A stretch of DNA of 64,000 bases from Nageia nagi (Eukaryota > Pinophyta): assembly GCA_050084985.1 (NCBI GenBank), contig JBITNC010000001.1, positions 46,500,001 through 46,564,000 of the forward strand, written 5' to 3'. The notes under the pieces are model-generated. The model did no database searches, had not been told where the DNA came from, and saw nothing but the letters and a program-made list of their open reading frames with translations. The translations under genes were made by a program, and so were the position numbers. Shown piece by piece: positions 34,521-45,883 of this stretch. How positions within the stretch are numbered: position 1 is the stretch's first letter; every line of letters begins with the position of its first letter.

Positions 34521-35950
34521 GGAGAACTTAGTGATCCTATATATATATATATATAAATCATAAAAATAAAAAATATATATACATATGTATTATTTATACT
34601 CAAAAATATATAATTTTAAAGTTTCTTGGCTATATATATATATAATATATATATATATTAGGAAATTTTATTCTTATTTGATGATAACTATAATGATTTA
34701 GATCACTTATCAATTTATATTTATATATTCCCCCATTTATATATACCATTTATACACATATTATATCCCATATGTATGATTAGCATAATGTTGCTTAAAG
34801 TTATCATCATTCTAGCTTCTATTATGACATCTGATATCTAAATTTTAGTCAATTTAAGATGATAGATAAATGTGTTTGATATCTTTGGAATATCACAAAC
34901 TCAAACACTATTCTCACATTTAAAATCTCAAAACAAATAGACATTAAATGTTTTTAAGCAAAGGTTTAAAGGAAATATTTTCCCATTATTTTGTTTCGTC
35001 CCAAACCCAAGGCAAAAAATAAAAAAGAAAAAGAAAAGAATATATGCTTGGGTCATTACAGTATCCTCTATCAGGGTTATGGATGCCTGACTAGCAATAG
35101 AGCAATGCTATAGTGGGATCTAGGGGTTAATCCTCATCAGGGCTATGGATACCTATCTAGCAATGGGGCATACCTAATGAAGAGGCAACATTTACAAAGA
35201 AATTTGGACCACTATATGCATATAAGGAGAGTTGAATTTAAACTATGATTTTAAAAACATTTAATTTATGGATGTCTAGAGAAGTAAATGAATATCACCA
35301 TGCACGCATGAGTTCAAGATAAACTTTTGATATTATGAATATGTTTTATATCATTTTTAATTGCATAAATGAAGGTAAATGAAAAATTGATAAAGCTAGT
35401 TAATTGATTGTTTCTTTAATCATATTATGTTATCAATATTATCCATATATCCCAATATAAAATTATCTTTATTATTATTTAAATTGATAAGTGATCTTGT
35501 TATTCTAGTTATCTTCTATATTTGTATAACATTTCTTATCATATATTTATTTATACACATATATAGCCAAGAAATGAAAAATGATGCATCTAATTCTATA
35601 CTATTATACTTAAAATATGTCCTATAATATTTTATTTACAAAAACTTCATTGTCTAGTATTTTATATAACCTTTATAATAATAGTATCAAAACATTTGAA
35701 AATCATTCAATATATGAAATCATCATAAATTTGAATATATAATTATAACAAAAATTATCATATACCTATCTGCTAATATAAAACTAAACATGATATCATC
35801 CCAAATATCCTCAACTACTCAATCATATAACATATCAAATCATAACATCTCAAATTACATCATCTCATAAAAAATATAAGCATATAAAAATACATGATAT
35901 CATAAAGTATATAGTCTCATAATCATGATAAAAATATAATATACGTATCC
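34521..35950 (+). other. Tat C 3' region between the sense and antisense ORFs
   Basis: No gene was recognised. It contains (TA)n runs near 34540 and 34640, a purine-rich stretch at 35016-35040 and two imperfect copies of a 65-67-bp unit at 35064-35170 (cctc.atcagggntatgga with ctagcaat.g.gca). The small open segment 35427-35627 is hydrophobic and A+T-driven and not considered a gene. Confidence 0.55.
35064..35170. repeat. Two-copy direct repeat in Tat C 3' region
   Basis: Copies begin near 35065 and 35132 and share tcagggttatggatgcct / tcagggctatggatacct and ctagcaat. The period is about 65-67 bp. Confidence 0.75.
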
Positions 35951-37986
35951 TCATGGACAACCCCAACCACTAGATCCTCCTTGAGGATTACTCCAACCAC
36001 TACCCTGACCTTGAGAATTATAGTGATCTCTTCATTGTCTACTTGACTTGCTAGTGTTGTGACTAGGAGTAGTGCCAACAAATCCTATAGGATTGGTTGG
36101 TTGTGTAGCCCCTCATAACTTTAATAATCTAACAGTACCTTGGGATGATGCCCAAGGTGTAGTACCCCTACCAGGAGAGGCTCTTGATCTTACTGTCCTA
36201 TGTGGAGAACCTACTATCCCTTGAGCACTACTACTTGTTTGATAAGAAGATAAATTAATAGGCATATAACTCAATGGAGGTATGGGATATTACATTCCAA
36301 GAGAAAATGCTAGTATGCCTATCAACCAAGTCTAAATAATGGCACTATAATAATCTCTCTACTAATAGATGCCATGAACAAATGTTGAGGATCTAATCTT
36401 TGTAACCCCAAGAGTAGGTGCTACTCCCATCTGATGAGCCTAAGCTCCTTGCAATGATGCATGAGCCTCATCCCTCTCTTGATGATATTGATCCCTCTTA
36501 GCTTTATATCTATACATGCATGAGTTGGCCTACACCAATTAATATCTAAGCTCATACATATTACCTAGTAAAGTATCAATACTAGGGATTTGAGTCATCA
36601 AGATATCACCTCTATCATCATCATCTCTACTTGGGACAACTCCCTCATCAGCTAGACTCACTACTCTCTCCTTAGGAATAAACTCCTTAGTAGCATCTAT
36701 CATCTTCTCCTCTCCCTCACCTATTGTTGTCTCACCTATGGCTACACCTACCTCCTGAACATCATCAACATGCTGATGAACACATCTACCCTCTCCATCA
36801 TCCTCACCACCCTCTAACTCAACATGCCACCAAAATTTAAACTCCTCAGTAATGCCAATATCATATACCCTAGTATCATGCTCAATCAATGTCTCCTCTT
36901 GAGTAAGATCTAGCTCTGTATACACCAAATACTAAACACCATCCTTTGGGATAGTACCTTGATGCTGATATAGCATTGGTGGAGGTGAAATGTCTTGAAC
37001 CAAAACAAATTGGTAGCATACTCTACCAAACTAAAAAAAATCAAGTAAATATATCCATCTACCACTCAATACACATGGCTACCAAATACTAGTAATTTCC
37101 CCTAGAAGCTCAGTCCAAACTAGATATAAATGATAAGGTCTAAACCTCACCTGATCTGGAACTAATTGAGCTAGGATGCAATGGTAATAGGCCATATCTC
37201 ACCTAATTCCATTTGATGGATGAATATAAAAATAATCACACCATTGAATGATGCATACCTCATACTCTAAATGGCTACCAAAACTAGCCATAGGTAAGAC
37301 TAAAGGGTGAGCTATAGCAATATGCTTGTAAACCCATGCCTACAAAGTGATAGTAACTGATAAGGAGGCATGATTCCCTTAATAATAAAATAATAGATCT
37401 TTATAAATTTGAGCTAATAGTGTAGGTGCCTAAGCATACACTATCTGATGTTGTATCATATCTGCTATAATTGATAAAAGTGACCATGGAAACATCCCAC
37501 CACTAGTATCTGGGAGAGCTTAACACTGAACTAATCCCATCAAATATGAAAAATTTATAGCTCCCATCTGATCCTCCATCCAATACTAGTAATATCATAT
37601 CCCTCCAAAAATAATCTTAGAAATAATAATATCAACTCTATCTACTCATAAAGATATGAAATCACTAGCAAAGCTCCAACTCTATCTACCACATGTTATA
37701 TCCTTTCACCATGGATAGGTAGTTTATATAATCGATGAATATCCTCTATAGTGATCATCATCTTCCTAGTTGGAAGATGGAAGATTGAAGTACAGGCATC
37801 CCATCTATCCAATAAAGCTACGAATAATGGATACTCCCAATGAATATGACCCATATATGGGCCCATGCCAAATCCAACCATCCTAAAGAATGTGTGATTA
37901 GCTGGACCCAAAAACTCCCTACCCACCTAAATGATAGAAGGGTACCTACCACAAGGATCAAAAATATCTTGAAATTGTAAATTCAT
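35951..37986 (-). pseudogene. Antisense ORF of Tat C encoding a plant mobile domain (PMD) protein
   Basis: A minus-strand frame starts with ATG at 37986 (MNLQFQDIFDPCGRYPS). The preserved open part 37696-37926 contains LLDRWDACTSIFHLPTRKM followed by ITIEDIHRLYKLPIHGE. This is the hallmark start of the plant mobile domain (typical form: L-x-x-R-W...T-F-H-L-P.GEM..TL-E-D-V..L-x-G-L-P-I-x-G). Further on are ITLxAWVYKHIAIAHP (near 37330), VRFRPYHLYLVW (near 37120) and FGRVCYQFVLVQDI (near 37000), all PMD-like. The open stretch 36539-36928 is acidic, and the tail contains KAKRDQYHQERDEAHASL (coiled-coil-like) and a Gly/Ser-rich end at about 35953. One frameshift and about ten stops are needed to read it. 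It runs opposite to gag-pol. The role of PMD proteins in transposons is not settled; host MAIN/MAIL1 act in genome stability and silencing. Confidence 0.8.
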
Positions 37987-39004
37987 AAAACTTTAACTCT
38001 TTAAAAAAAATTGGATGATTCAACATGAAACGCTGATGTTCAAATGCTAGTGTTACAGAATCATCGATGTCTAACATATAAACATTGGAAACCCTAAAAC
38101 CCTTTAGCTCTAGTTGGTGACTGTGGCTAAGGGTTTGAAAATTTGTTAAAATAAATAAAAAGAAATTCTAAACTACATTTTAATCTGATAGAAAGTTTTT
38201 AAGTACCTAATTATTATATTTTATAACTAAAAAATTAAAATAAAATGATTAAAATATTAGATATAAGCAAAAATTAAAAAATAAGGTTAGTTTAAAACCC
38301 TACCTCTTCTCAAATAGGTTAGGAATGGCAACCAGTAGATAAAAAATGCTAAAATAGAAAGCAATAATGAAATTTAAACTTTTTCTTTTTATAATCCTAC
38401 AAAATGGAATGTTAACAATTGAATAGCAGATGTCGATGATTCATAGATAAATGTCAACATTTTAAATCTACTACCAGTGAAAAAAAAGGAGGTTATGATT
38501 ATATTTTTCTAAGAAAATTAAGCTTCATGCATAAAATATTTTGATAATACTTCTTAAGATATTTTCAATTCTATGAATATCAAAAATGGTAAAATATGAT
38601 AAATCATTATTACATAAGATTACCCTGAAACCTTGTTGTCGAGACAAAGGAAAAATGACATCAAAAACCCATATACTAAAGAGATAGTTACAAGGTACAT
38701 GTGTGCTTAGACACACAAAATGATATAACAAAAATGTCATGCAACTATCACATAAGCTCAACACATTGTCATGCTGAAAATAATCATTTTTGAAGTATAT
38801 CCTAATTTTGTTTTCAAAACACATCAAATGTTAAATGAAAAACACATTCTATCGTAATTTGATAGATCAAAATTTTGAATTATATAAGAAATTGAGTTAA
38901 AATTTCTATTGCAAAAATCCCCAAAGATAATTAAATAGAATAATAATTTAAGCTTTCCATTCTATGTTTTTGAACTATTAACCTCATCTTTGGTTGATAA
39001 TTCA
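37987..39004 (+). other. Tat C 3' region between antisense ORF and 3' LTR
   Basis: About 1 kb of A+T-rich sequence without recognised gene. The open minus segment 38525-38827 has no motif and is likely chance. This would be the upstream (promoter-side) region for the antisense ORF if it had its own promoter, but no TATA or other element stands out. Confidence 0.5.
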
Positions 39005-39017
39005 AAACGGGGTAAAA
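39005..39017 (+). other. Polypurine tract of Tat C
   Basis: The sequence aaacggggtaaaa sits directly before the 3' LTR start TGTAGACATC. Confidence 0.7.
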
Positions 39018-39419
39018 TGTAGACATCAAAATATGATCTACTTATATATTAAAAAATAAAAAGACTTAAAATGTTGATGATTATGATACAATCATTGGCA
39101 ATTAGTAAAGGTCACTGGCATATACTTATGATCACTAATGACTCTGCAATGGAAAAATCAAAACTCAAAAAATAGAAGATGAATTATAAGTTTCATCCTC
39201 TCCATAAAAGTATGGATAGAGAGGGTTAATCATTACCTACATTGTCACTAGATGCAAAATCCCTTTGGTTATTTCAATTTGGTGATAAACTTTGACTCCC
39301 CTTTTTCAACCTTCTAGAATTCCACAAAAGCCCATTAAAAAATCTATAATACATGAAGTAGATAGACAAAAAAGAGGCAAAAAATTAAAGTAGATTTATG
39401 CTACTGAAATGAAGATTGA
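39018..39419 (+). repeat. 3' LTR of Tat C, first part (402 bp)
   Basis: It matches 22244-22645 of the 5' LTR. It is cut off at attga (39415-39419), the target duplication of the chromovirus, and continues at 45884. Confidence 0.93.
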
Positions 39420-39737
39420 TGTTATGAACCAAGTTCCCAAAATAGCATAAAATCACAAGAGAAAGAGCTCAACGCCTTGAATAAGAGATAAAATTAGTAA
39501 TAATAAGCCACTTCGAGGGGGCAACCTCCTTGACATCACATCAAATACACAACAATAGACAATACAAATGATAATACCTCCTTATTATATATAGGAGTCC
39601 AAGGGGTGCCACTATAATAAAAGGACACTAGCCGACATAACAATAATAATGTAATGGAATAACAATAACCATAGTGGGCTTCTATGGGACACATAATAAC
39701 AATATATGGGCTATATGAGTAGTGTAGGGACCTAACA
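39420..39737 (-). repeat. 3' LTR of the chromovirus
   Basis: 318 bp, equal in length to 45561-45878 with about 20 substitutions and no indel. It abuts the polypurine tract on its right. Confidence 0.96.
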
Positions 39738-39751
39738 TGCCCCTTTCCTTC
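39738..39751 (-). other. Polypurine tract of the chromovirus
   Basis: The minus strand reads GAAGGAAAGGGGCA immediately before the 3' LTR. Confidence 0.85.
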
Positions 39752-39766
39752 AAAAAAATGTTGTCC

Positions 39767-41219
39767 TCAACATTTGAGTAGTTCTAGATGCTTCTGTAGA
39801 AAATTCTCATCTTCCCATGTGGAATCTTTAGCAGGTAGGTTCTTCCACTTAATAAGATACTCTAAAATTGATCAATTTCTTAGTTTACAGATTCTTGATT
39901 TAATGATTACTTCTAGATCCAATATAATTTTCCCTTCCTCATCAAGTTTTGGAAGTGTAGTTTGAACTGGGATCTTTTCATTGATAACCTTCTTCAAGCA
40001 TGAAACATAAAAAATTGGGTGTACTCACGAAGAAGCTGGAAGCTCCAATTTGTATGCCATACCACTAATCTTTTGCAACACCTTATAAGGCCCATAGTAC
40101 TTGGGAGATAGTTTGTTATCCTTCTTAGATTGCTTGAGGGACATATATTTGTATGGTTGTAGTTGTAAAAACACCCAATCACCCACTTCAAAACTTCTTT
40201 CACTATGATGTTGATCTGCTTGTTGTTTCATTTGATTCTATGCCAATGTCAGGTTATCCTTTAAGAGTTGGAGAACTTGTTGATCCTCGATGTGATCTTC
40301 CACTGCTTGAACCTTTGATTTATCTCTTAGATATGATGTGATGGATGGTGGATGATATCCATAAAGCACCATAAATGGGGTCATTTTTGTTGTGGTGTGG
40401 AAGGAAGTGTTATACCACCATTCTACCAAAGATAACCACTTGACCCATTGTGTTTATTTATCAGATACAAAGCAATGAAGATATCCTTCTAAACATTTGT
40501 TCACTATATTAGTTTGCCCATTAGATTGAGGATGATAAGATGAGCTATGAGCCAATTGAGTACCTAGACAAGAAAATAACTTTTTCCAAAAATTCCCAAT
40601 GAAAATGGGATCTCTATCACTTACAATAATCTTTGGGTTTCCATGTAATTTTTGAACTATCTTACAGTAGTGACTGTACTAGCTTTGAAGGGATGGGATA
40701 GTGCACAAAAGTGTGCATACTTGGTAAGTCTATCAACAACCACCATGATGACACTCTTTCCTTCAGACTTGGCTAGACCCATGATAAAATCCATTGAGAC
40801 TTCCTTCCAATGCTAACTTGGAATGGGTAATGGTTGTAAAAGACCTAGGGTCTTGATTGTCTCAACTTTATTTTGTTGGCAAACCAAACATTCTGACATA
40901 AACTTTTGGATATCAGATTTAAGGCCATCCCAAAAAAATTCCTTCTTGACTTTGTGATAAGTTTTTAAAACTCTTGAGTGCCCTCATAGAGGAGAGGTGT
41001 GTAGTTATAAAAGAACCTTTTTTTTGAGTTGGAGTTCTTACATAAATATAAGCGATCCTTGTACCATAGAGAATCATTTTTCCAATTGAATGTATTAGAC
41101 ACACTAGGATCTTGCTGTAGCTTCTGAATGAGTGTCCACACCTCCTCATCATTCCTCCATTCATCCCTTGCTTTAGTTATCCATTCAGGTTGGAGAATTG
41201 AAATTACACATATCAATGC
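39767..41219 (-). pseudogene. Integrase with C-terminal chromodomain of the chromovirus
   Basis: The N-terminal half begins after RNase H near 41219 and is eroded (open segment 40919-41164 and others). The C-terminal half is better kept: VEWWYNTSFHTTTKMTPFMVLYGYHPP (40350-40430), VGDWVFLQLQPYKY and LSPKYYGPYKVLQKI (40050-40170), HPIFYVSCLKK after a stop, then the chromodomain at 39770-39880, read as YLIKWKNLPAKDSTWED, with ENFL and a short tail. A TGA at 39767-39769 ends the protein. Chromodomains direct integration to particular chromatin. The first catalytic aspartate block and the HHCC motif lie in frameshifted sequence. One TGA occurs in the chromodomain before S-I-L-E-Y. Confidence 0.9.
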
Positions 41220-41890
41220 CTCAACATCCTCATCCTTTCTTGAGAGTGCATTGACCACAACATTTTGCTTCCCTTTTTTATAAATGATTTCAAAGTCATA
41301 ACCCAACATCTTTGTGACCCATTTTTGTTGTTCTTCTAAATATATTCTTTGTTCTAAGAAGTATTTAAGACTATCATGATCTATTTTGACCTTGAAGTGT
41401 CTTCCCATTAGATAGGGATGCCATTTCTTCAAGGCATGTAGTATTGCCATCATATTCTTCTCATAAATAGGTTTGTTTAAATTATTTCCCTTTATTAGAT
41501 GACTCTCAAAGGTAATGGGTCTTCCATTTTGCATTAAAATAGCACTAATGCCATTTCTTAAGGCATCACATTCCATAATAAAAGTTTTTGTGAAGTCTGG
41601 TGTAGCTAATATAGGAGCTTTGCACATTGCTTCTTTAAGATATTCAAAGGCCTTAGTTGCTTCTAGAGTCCAAGAAAATGCATCTTTCTTCAGTAATGTT
41701 GTTAGAGGTGCAGGGATTTGCCCATAATTCTTAACAAACTTGTGATAATACCCTGTTAACCTCAAAAATCCTCTAAGGTGCCTTAAGGTTGTAGGAAGTC
41801 TCCATTCCTTGATGGCTTTAATTTTGTTAGGGTCTGGCTTAACACCCTCATGAGACACAATATGACCCAAATATTCCACCTCTTATGCCC
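41220..41890 (-). pseudogene. RNase H of the chromovirus
   Basis: This is the largest open region in the window (304 residues, 40965-41879), beginning EYLGHIVSHEGVKPDP, the RT connection. RNase H landmarks follow: FIMECDALRNGISAILMQNGRPI, the block IYEKNMMAILHALKKW and VKIDHDSLKYFLEQR. The first and third catalytic aspartates are present. The glutamate of the usual Y-E-K-E-[ML]-x-A-[IV] block is replaced by asparagine, so activity would be lost. The end reads VVNALSRKDED. It would degrade RNA in RNA-DNA hybrids. Confidence 0.92.
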
Positions 41891-42661
41891 CAAAGAAATA
41901 TTTGGATGGTTTTGCATACAATTGTTGTGCCTCCAATAGTTTGAGCACCCTATCAACATGTTGAACATGATCTTCCCAAGACTTGTTGTAGATTAGTATA
42001 TCATCAAAGAATACTAACACAAATTTTTTGAGGGTTTGAAAATAGAATTCATCAAACTTTGAAAAGTGGAAAGTGCATTAGTAAGGCCAAAGGGCATGAC
42101 CACGAATTCATAATGACCTTCATGGGTTTTGAATGCTATTTTTATAATGTCTTCTATCTTTATTCTAATTTGATGATATCTCAAGCAAAGATCTAGCTTG
42201 GTGAAGTATTTTGCTCCATATAATTCATCCAAAAATTCATTAATGATAGGAATAGGAAATTTATCTTTAATAGTGAGCTTGTTTAGCTCTCTATAATTTG
42301 GACACATGCACCATACTCCCTCCTTCTTAAGCACCATTACTACTGGGGAAGAGAAAGAACTTTGGCTTGGTCAAATTATACCTATTTCTAACATTTCTGT
42401 AACCATACATTGAATTTCACTCTTCTGAGCATATGGATATCTGTAAGGTCTGATGTTGGGAGGAACACTTCCTGGAATTAAGTTAATACCATGATCATGA
42501 TCTTGATTAGGGGGGAGACCTTTGGGAGTATCAAATACCTTGGAATACTTATCAATGACTTTTTGGAGATCTAGAGAATTGCCTAGCTTAGATGTTTGGA
42601 CATCTAGTGAGCATAATTGTACAATTACACCTCTTATTTGCTTCTTCAAAAGTTTTGTCAT
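41891..42661 (-). pseudogene. Reverse transcriptase of the chromovirus
   Basis: The open segment 42371-42661 carries the pre-RT region (GLPPNQDHDHGINLIPGSVPPNIRPYRYP in parts, then a TEMLEIGII block). The 42014-42337 segment has [40 protein letters not shown] and [23 protein letters not shown] in separate blocks. The catalytic box reads F-F-D-D-I-L near 41995-42012 in the neighbouring frame, so both aspartates are present. Between the segments, K-K-E-G-V-W-C-M replaces the usual P-V-x-x-V-x-K-K-D-G-S-W-R-M region with a stop. A frameshift near 42014 moves the frame. This is normally the cDNA polymerase. Confidence 0.93.
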
Positions 42662-42739
42662 GCCATTAGAACTGATTATCTTACAATATTTTGCTTCGTT
42701 ACCCCTTAATTCAAACTCTTTTCCTTCCTAGGAAAATTT

Positions 42740-43130
42740 CATGAAAAGTTATTTAAAATTAAAAGCCACTATTCCTAATGATTGTAACCATTGGACCCCC
42801 AAGATAATATTAGTAGCACCCATTAAAATGGCAATCATTGGACTTTTTAGTACATATTCCCCCATGGTTAGATTGATATTATGGTACTTACCTGAGCAAT
42901 TTATAGTTCCTCCATCTGTAACCATCACTTGAAACTCTAGCGTTGGATATATGAAGCAATTCAAATCTTTGGCTATCTTGGAATGAATAAAATTATGTGT
43001 ACTACCAGAGTCGATCAACACTATTACCTTTTTCTTCTTGATATATCCTTCTATCTTGAGATTTTGAGGAGCAGTAATTCTAGCCAATGCATTACAAGAT
43101 ATGGTGGGAGTCATTTCTTTAGTAGGAATC
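42740..43130 (-). pseudogene. Aspartic protease of the chromovirus
   Basis: The open segment 42749-43114 begins with the linker MTPTISCNALARI, then KKVIVLIDSGSTHNFIHSKIAKDL. The active site D-S-G-S-T-H is intact. Downstream are VMVTDGGTINC for the flap and NIILGVQWLQSLG for the C-terminal I-x-L-G-x-x-W-L block. It looks full length with no internal stop, so it is the best preserved single domain in the window. It would cut the element polyprotein. Confidence 0.93.
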
Positions 43131-44272
43131 TCTTCTAATTCTTCAGGTGTGGATGATTTTTCTTCTTCTTCTTCTTCCTCTTCACATTCTATGTAGAATA
43201 ATTTCTTCTCCCCACACTTATGTCCTTTACTGTACTTGCTATCACAATTGAAGCATAGAACCTTTGCTCATCTTTCATCCATTTGTTGAGGTGTTAACCT
43301 TGTAGGTTTAGGTAAGTGAGAAGAAGGAACATTATTTTCTTTATAGGTGTTCTAGGGGAACCTTTTAGTAGCCATTACCATATTTTTACTTTCAACCTTC
43401 TTTTCCATCCTAAAATCCATCTCTAAGGATGTTGGTTCAAATAGATGCACCTCATGTTGAATGTTATCCTTTAAGGTTCCCATAAAGAGATCCAACAATC
43501 TATCACTTGGTATGTCATTCACTCTAAGACTCAACTTTTGAAATTGTTGAATGTGCTCCATCACTAAACCTTTTTGCCTTAGATTTGTCAATTGAGTAAA
43601 GAAGGAATTATTCTTAACATCCTCATTGTAGGCTATCAGTTACTCTGTAAAAATGGACCAAGATATAATAGAACCCTTTTTACATTCATAAAGCCATTGG
43701 TACCATACAAACTACTTAGGCTCTAGATACAAGTATGCAATAGTTACTTTTTGTGATGTTGGTACTTGGTGTAGATCAAAAAAGTGCTCCATTTGAAATA
43801 TCCAAGTGATGGGGTCCTTTCCATCAAACTTCCTCATGTCTATCTTGGGGAGTTGGATTCCCCTTGATAACCATGCTTGATTACTTCCATTAGTAGAAGT
43901 ATATCCTCTTGAATTAGGCTTATTAATGAAGGGTTTATCTCCTTGAATAATATCATTATTTTCTTGATAACCCTGTGCCATATCAACATCTTTAGGAATC
44001 TTTCCCTCTGGGTTTTGTATGAGTTGAAAAATCTTTTCCATATTTTGATCCATATTAGTCACCATCTCTTCCCTCAAACTAATTAAATCAATTGATATTA
44101 TCATCAATTTTGTCAAATCCATTTTTAATTCCTCCAAATAACCCTTATTTACACACCCTTTAACCAATTCTTCCAATTGGGATATTCAAAAGGATATATC
44201 TTCACTTTCTGTTATAGTCATGGATGAACCCTCTGGAGGTCTAGTTGGTGTAGCAATTTTTTTCAGTGGCAT
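43131..44272 (-). pseudogene. Gag of the chromovirus
   Basis: The best start is ATG at 44272 (MPLKKIATPT), 32 codons in frame upstream of the open segment 43712-44176, with one TGA between. The N-terminal part has a leucine-rich, coiled-coil-like stretch, followed by QLPKIDMRKFDGKDPITWIFQMEHFF, which is the capsid start of chromoviruses (in parts). The capsid continues in 43352-43591 (LSLRVNDIPSDRLLDLFMGTL). A zinc knuckle follows near 43210-43260, C-F-N-C-D-S-K-Y-S-K-G-H-K-C, intact in its C, C, H and C residues. A run of about ten glutamates (43150-43180) links it to protease. Stops occur near 43710 and 43265. Confidence 0.9.
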
Positions 44273-45540
44273 TTTGATTGAGTATTATTATGGAGTATGA
44301 ATTTCCCTTATGGTTTAGTCAAAGGTCCTCATAGGAGTGTCCAGTTCTCACAAACCATGATATACCATAGGGTCCAACAATAGTACTCGACCCAATATTT
44401 TAGAGCTCCAACCAAAGAGGATAGATCATACCCTTGGCCGTACTACCTGACTACCTTTTGGTATGTGTGGGTAGTCTCCCTGAGTGCTATTCTTGATGTA
44501 TTGCAAAAAAAGGATGGTCAAAAGGTTAACTTGGTTGGTTTCAGGATTCTAGGGGGTCTCCCTATATACGTAAGGTGTGTGGGAGCTCAAATCTATGATA
44601 ATGCTATCTAATGCACAACCATTCAAAAAGGGCCCTTGCTAATATACTTGTGGTATGTGAGGGAATCCTAAAGGAACTCTATATATACCATGTACATGAA
44701 TGAGCCTGATGGTCTCTCTATATACTCAAAGGTACATGAGAGAATCCAACAGTGGCCTAAGCGATATACTACGAGTACGTTGTAGGAGACCATAATTCCC
44801 CAGGATGTAGTGCTGGTAAAGTAATGAAATCTCCTATGTTTAAATATGATAGAAAACATCTATACCTACAAGACTCTCCTCTTTATCCTCTTTCCAATAG
44901 CTTTTGAATCACCCCAAATAGACCTTCCAATCAAAATATATGCAAATTTAAAACAATTGTACCTTTTTAAATCATGATTTGGAGACTATTTTGTTGTCTA
45001 ATCTTACAACTAATGTAAATATGAAATTTTGCCTCTTTATAGTCTTAAATTTCTACCTATGGTAGCCTCATATGTCTTATTTTCAATGCCATAGGTTTTT
45101 TCAAATTCTAATATTCCAAGAGGAAATGGCTGCAACTTTCCCAAAATATGCTAATTTTTGGATGTTTTAGAAGAGCGAACTTGTATGAAGTGCCATGTGT
45201 CACTTGTTTATTCTAAGACCTTGAAAATTGTACCAGATAAACTTAATTCTATACCCTAATCAATACAATATGTTTCACATAGTTTGGAGTTGTAAAACTT
45301 CATATATACACTTTTTAGCTAGAACACCTATTTCAGACCTACTTTTGAGACTAGTCATAAACTCTAACTTACCTTGAGTGTAACTTGAAAAATATAGCGA
45401 ATTAGGAGCTGAAATTTTAATTCAAGTTTATTTTGTATGTATTATAAAAACCTAGTAAATTTCAGGATCTAAAACCTTGCAAAAAAAAATTGGTAGCAAA
45501 AATTCCATGATGACTAGTTTTGAGCAGTGAAATCGTAGAA
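44273..45540 (-). other. 5' leader of the chromovirus
   Basis: About 1.27 kb between PBS and gag ATG. No gene is seen; the open segment 44668-44859 is not recognised. The phrase gtatgtgagggaatcc and related variants recur around 44455-44760, suggesting weak internal repetition. Confidence 0.6.
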
Positions 45541-45558
45541 TCATCTGCTCTGATACCA
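45541..45558 (-). other. Primer-binding site of the chromovirus (initiator Met tRNA)
   Basis: The minus strand reads TGGTATCAGAGCAGATGA two bases inside the 5' LTR. This matches the usual tRNA-iMet PBS exactly over its first 12 bases. Confidence 0.93.
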
Positions 45559-45560
45559 AA

Positions 45561-45878
45561 TGTTATGAACCAAGTTCCCAAAATAGCATAAAATCACAAG
45601 ATAAAGAGCTAAATGCCTTGAATAAGAGATAAAATCAGTAATAATAAGCCACTTTGAGGGGGAAACCTCCTTGAAATCACATCAAATACACAACAATAGA
45701 CAATATAAATGATAATACCTCCTTAGTATATATAGGGGTCCAAGGGGTGCCACTACAATGAAAGGACACTAGTCAACATAACAATAATAATGTAATGGAA
45801 TAAAAATAACCATAGTGGGCTTATATGGAACACATAATAAAAATATATGGGCTACATGAGTAGTATAGGGACCTAACA
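45561..45878 (-). repeat. 5' LTR of the chromovirus
   Basis: 318 bp, partner of 39420-39737, flanked on the right by attga at 45879-45883. Confidence 0.96.
45722..45736 (-). promoter_or_regulatory. TATA box candidate in the chromovirus 5' LTR
   Basis: On the minus strand CTATATATACTAAGG lies centrally in the LTR; the 3' LTR keeps CTATATATAATAAGG. Position and orientation suit the element promoter. The call is by sequence only. Confidence 0.4.
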
Positions 45879-45883
45879 ATTGA

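Larger units (their letters stand above)
39420..45878 (-). mobile_element. Chromovirus (Ty3/gypsy with chromodomain) nested in the 3' LTR of Tat C
   Basis: Two 318-bp LTRs (39420-39737 and 45561-45878), with ends TGTTA...TAACA, are flanked by identical attga target duplications (39415-39419 and 45879-45883). On the minus strand are PBS, gag with CCHC-type knuckle, protease, RT, RNase H, integrase and a C-terminal chromodomain, then the polypurine tract. By my hand count the two LTRs differ at about 20 of 318 positions. This is the least decayed and most recent retrotransposon in the nest. Several stops remain. The exact clade (Tekay, Reina or Galadriel type) cannot be fixed by eye. Confidence 0.95.

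Noticed and set aside
36539-36928. An independent acidic protein of 129 residues
   Set aside because: It is in frame with the Gly/Ser-rich tail and follows the plant mobile domain region, so it is better read as the middle of the antisense ORF.
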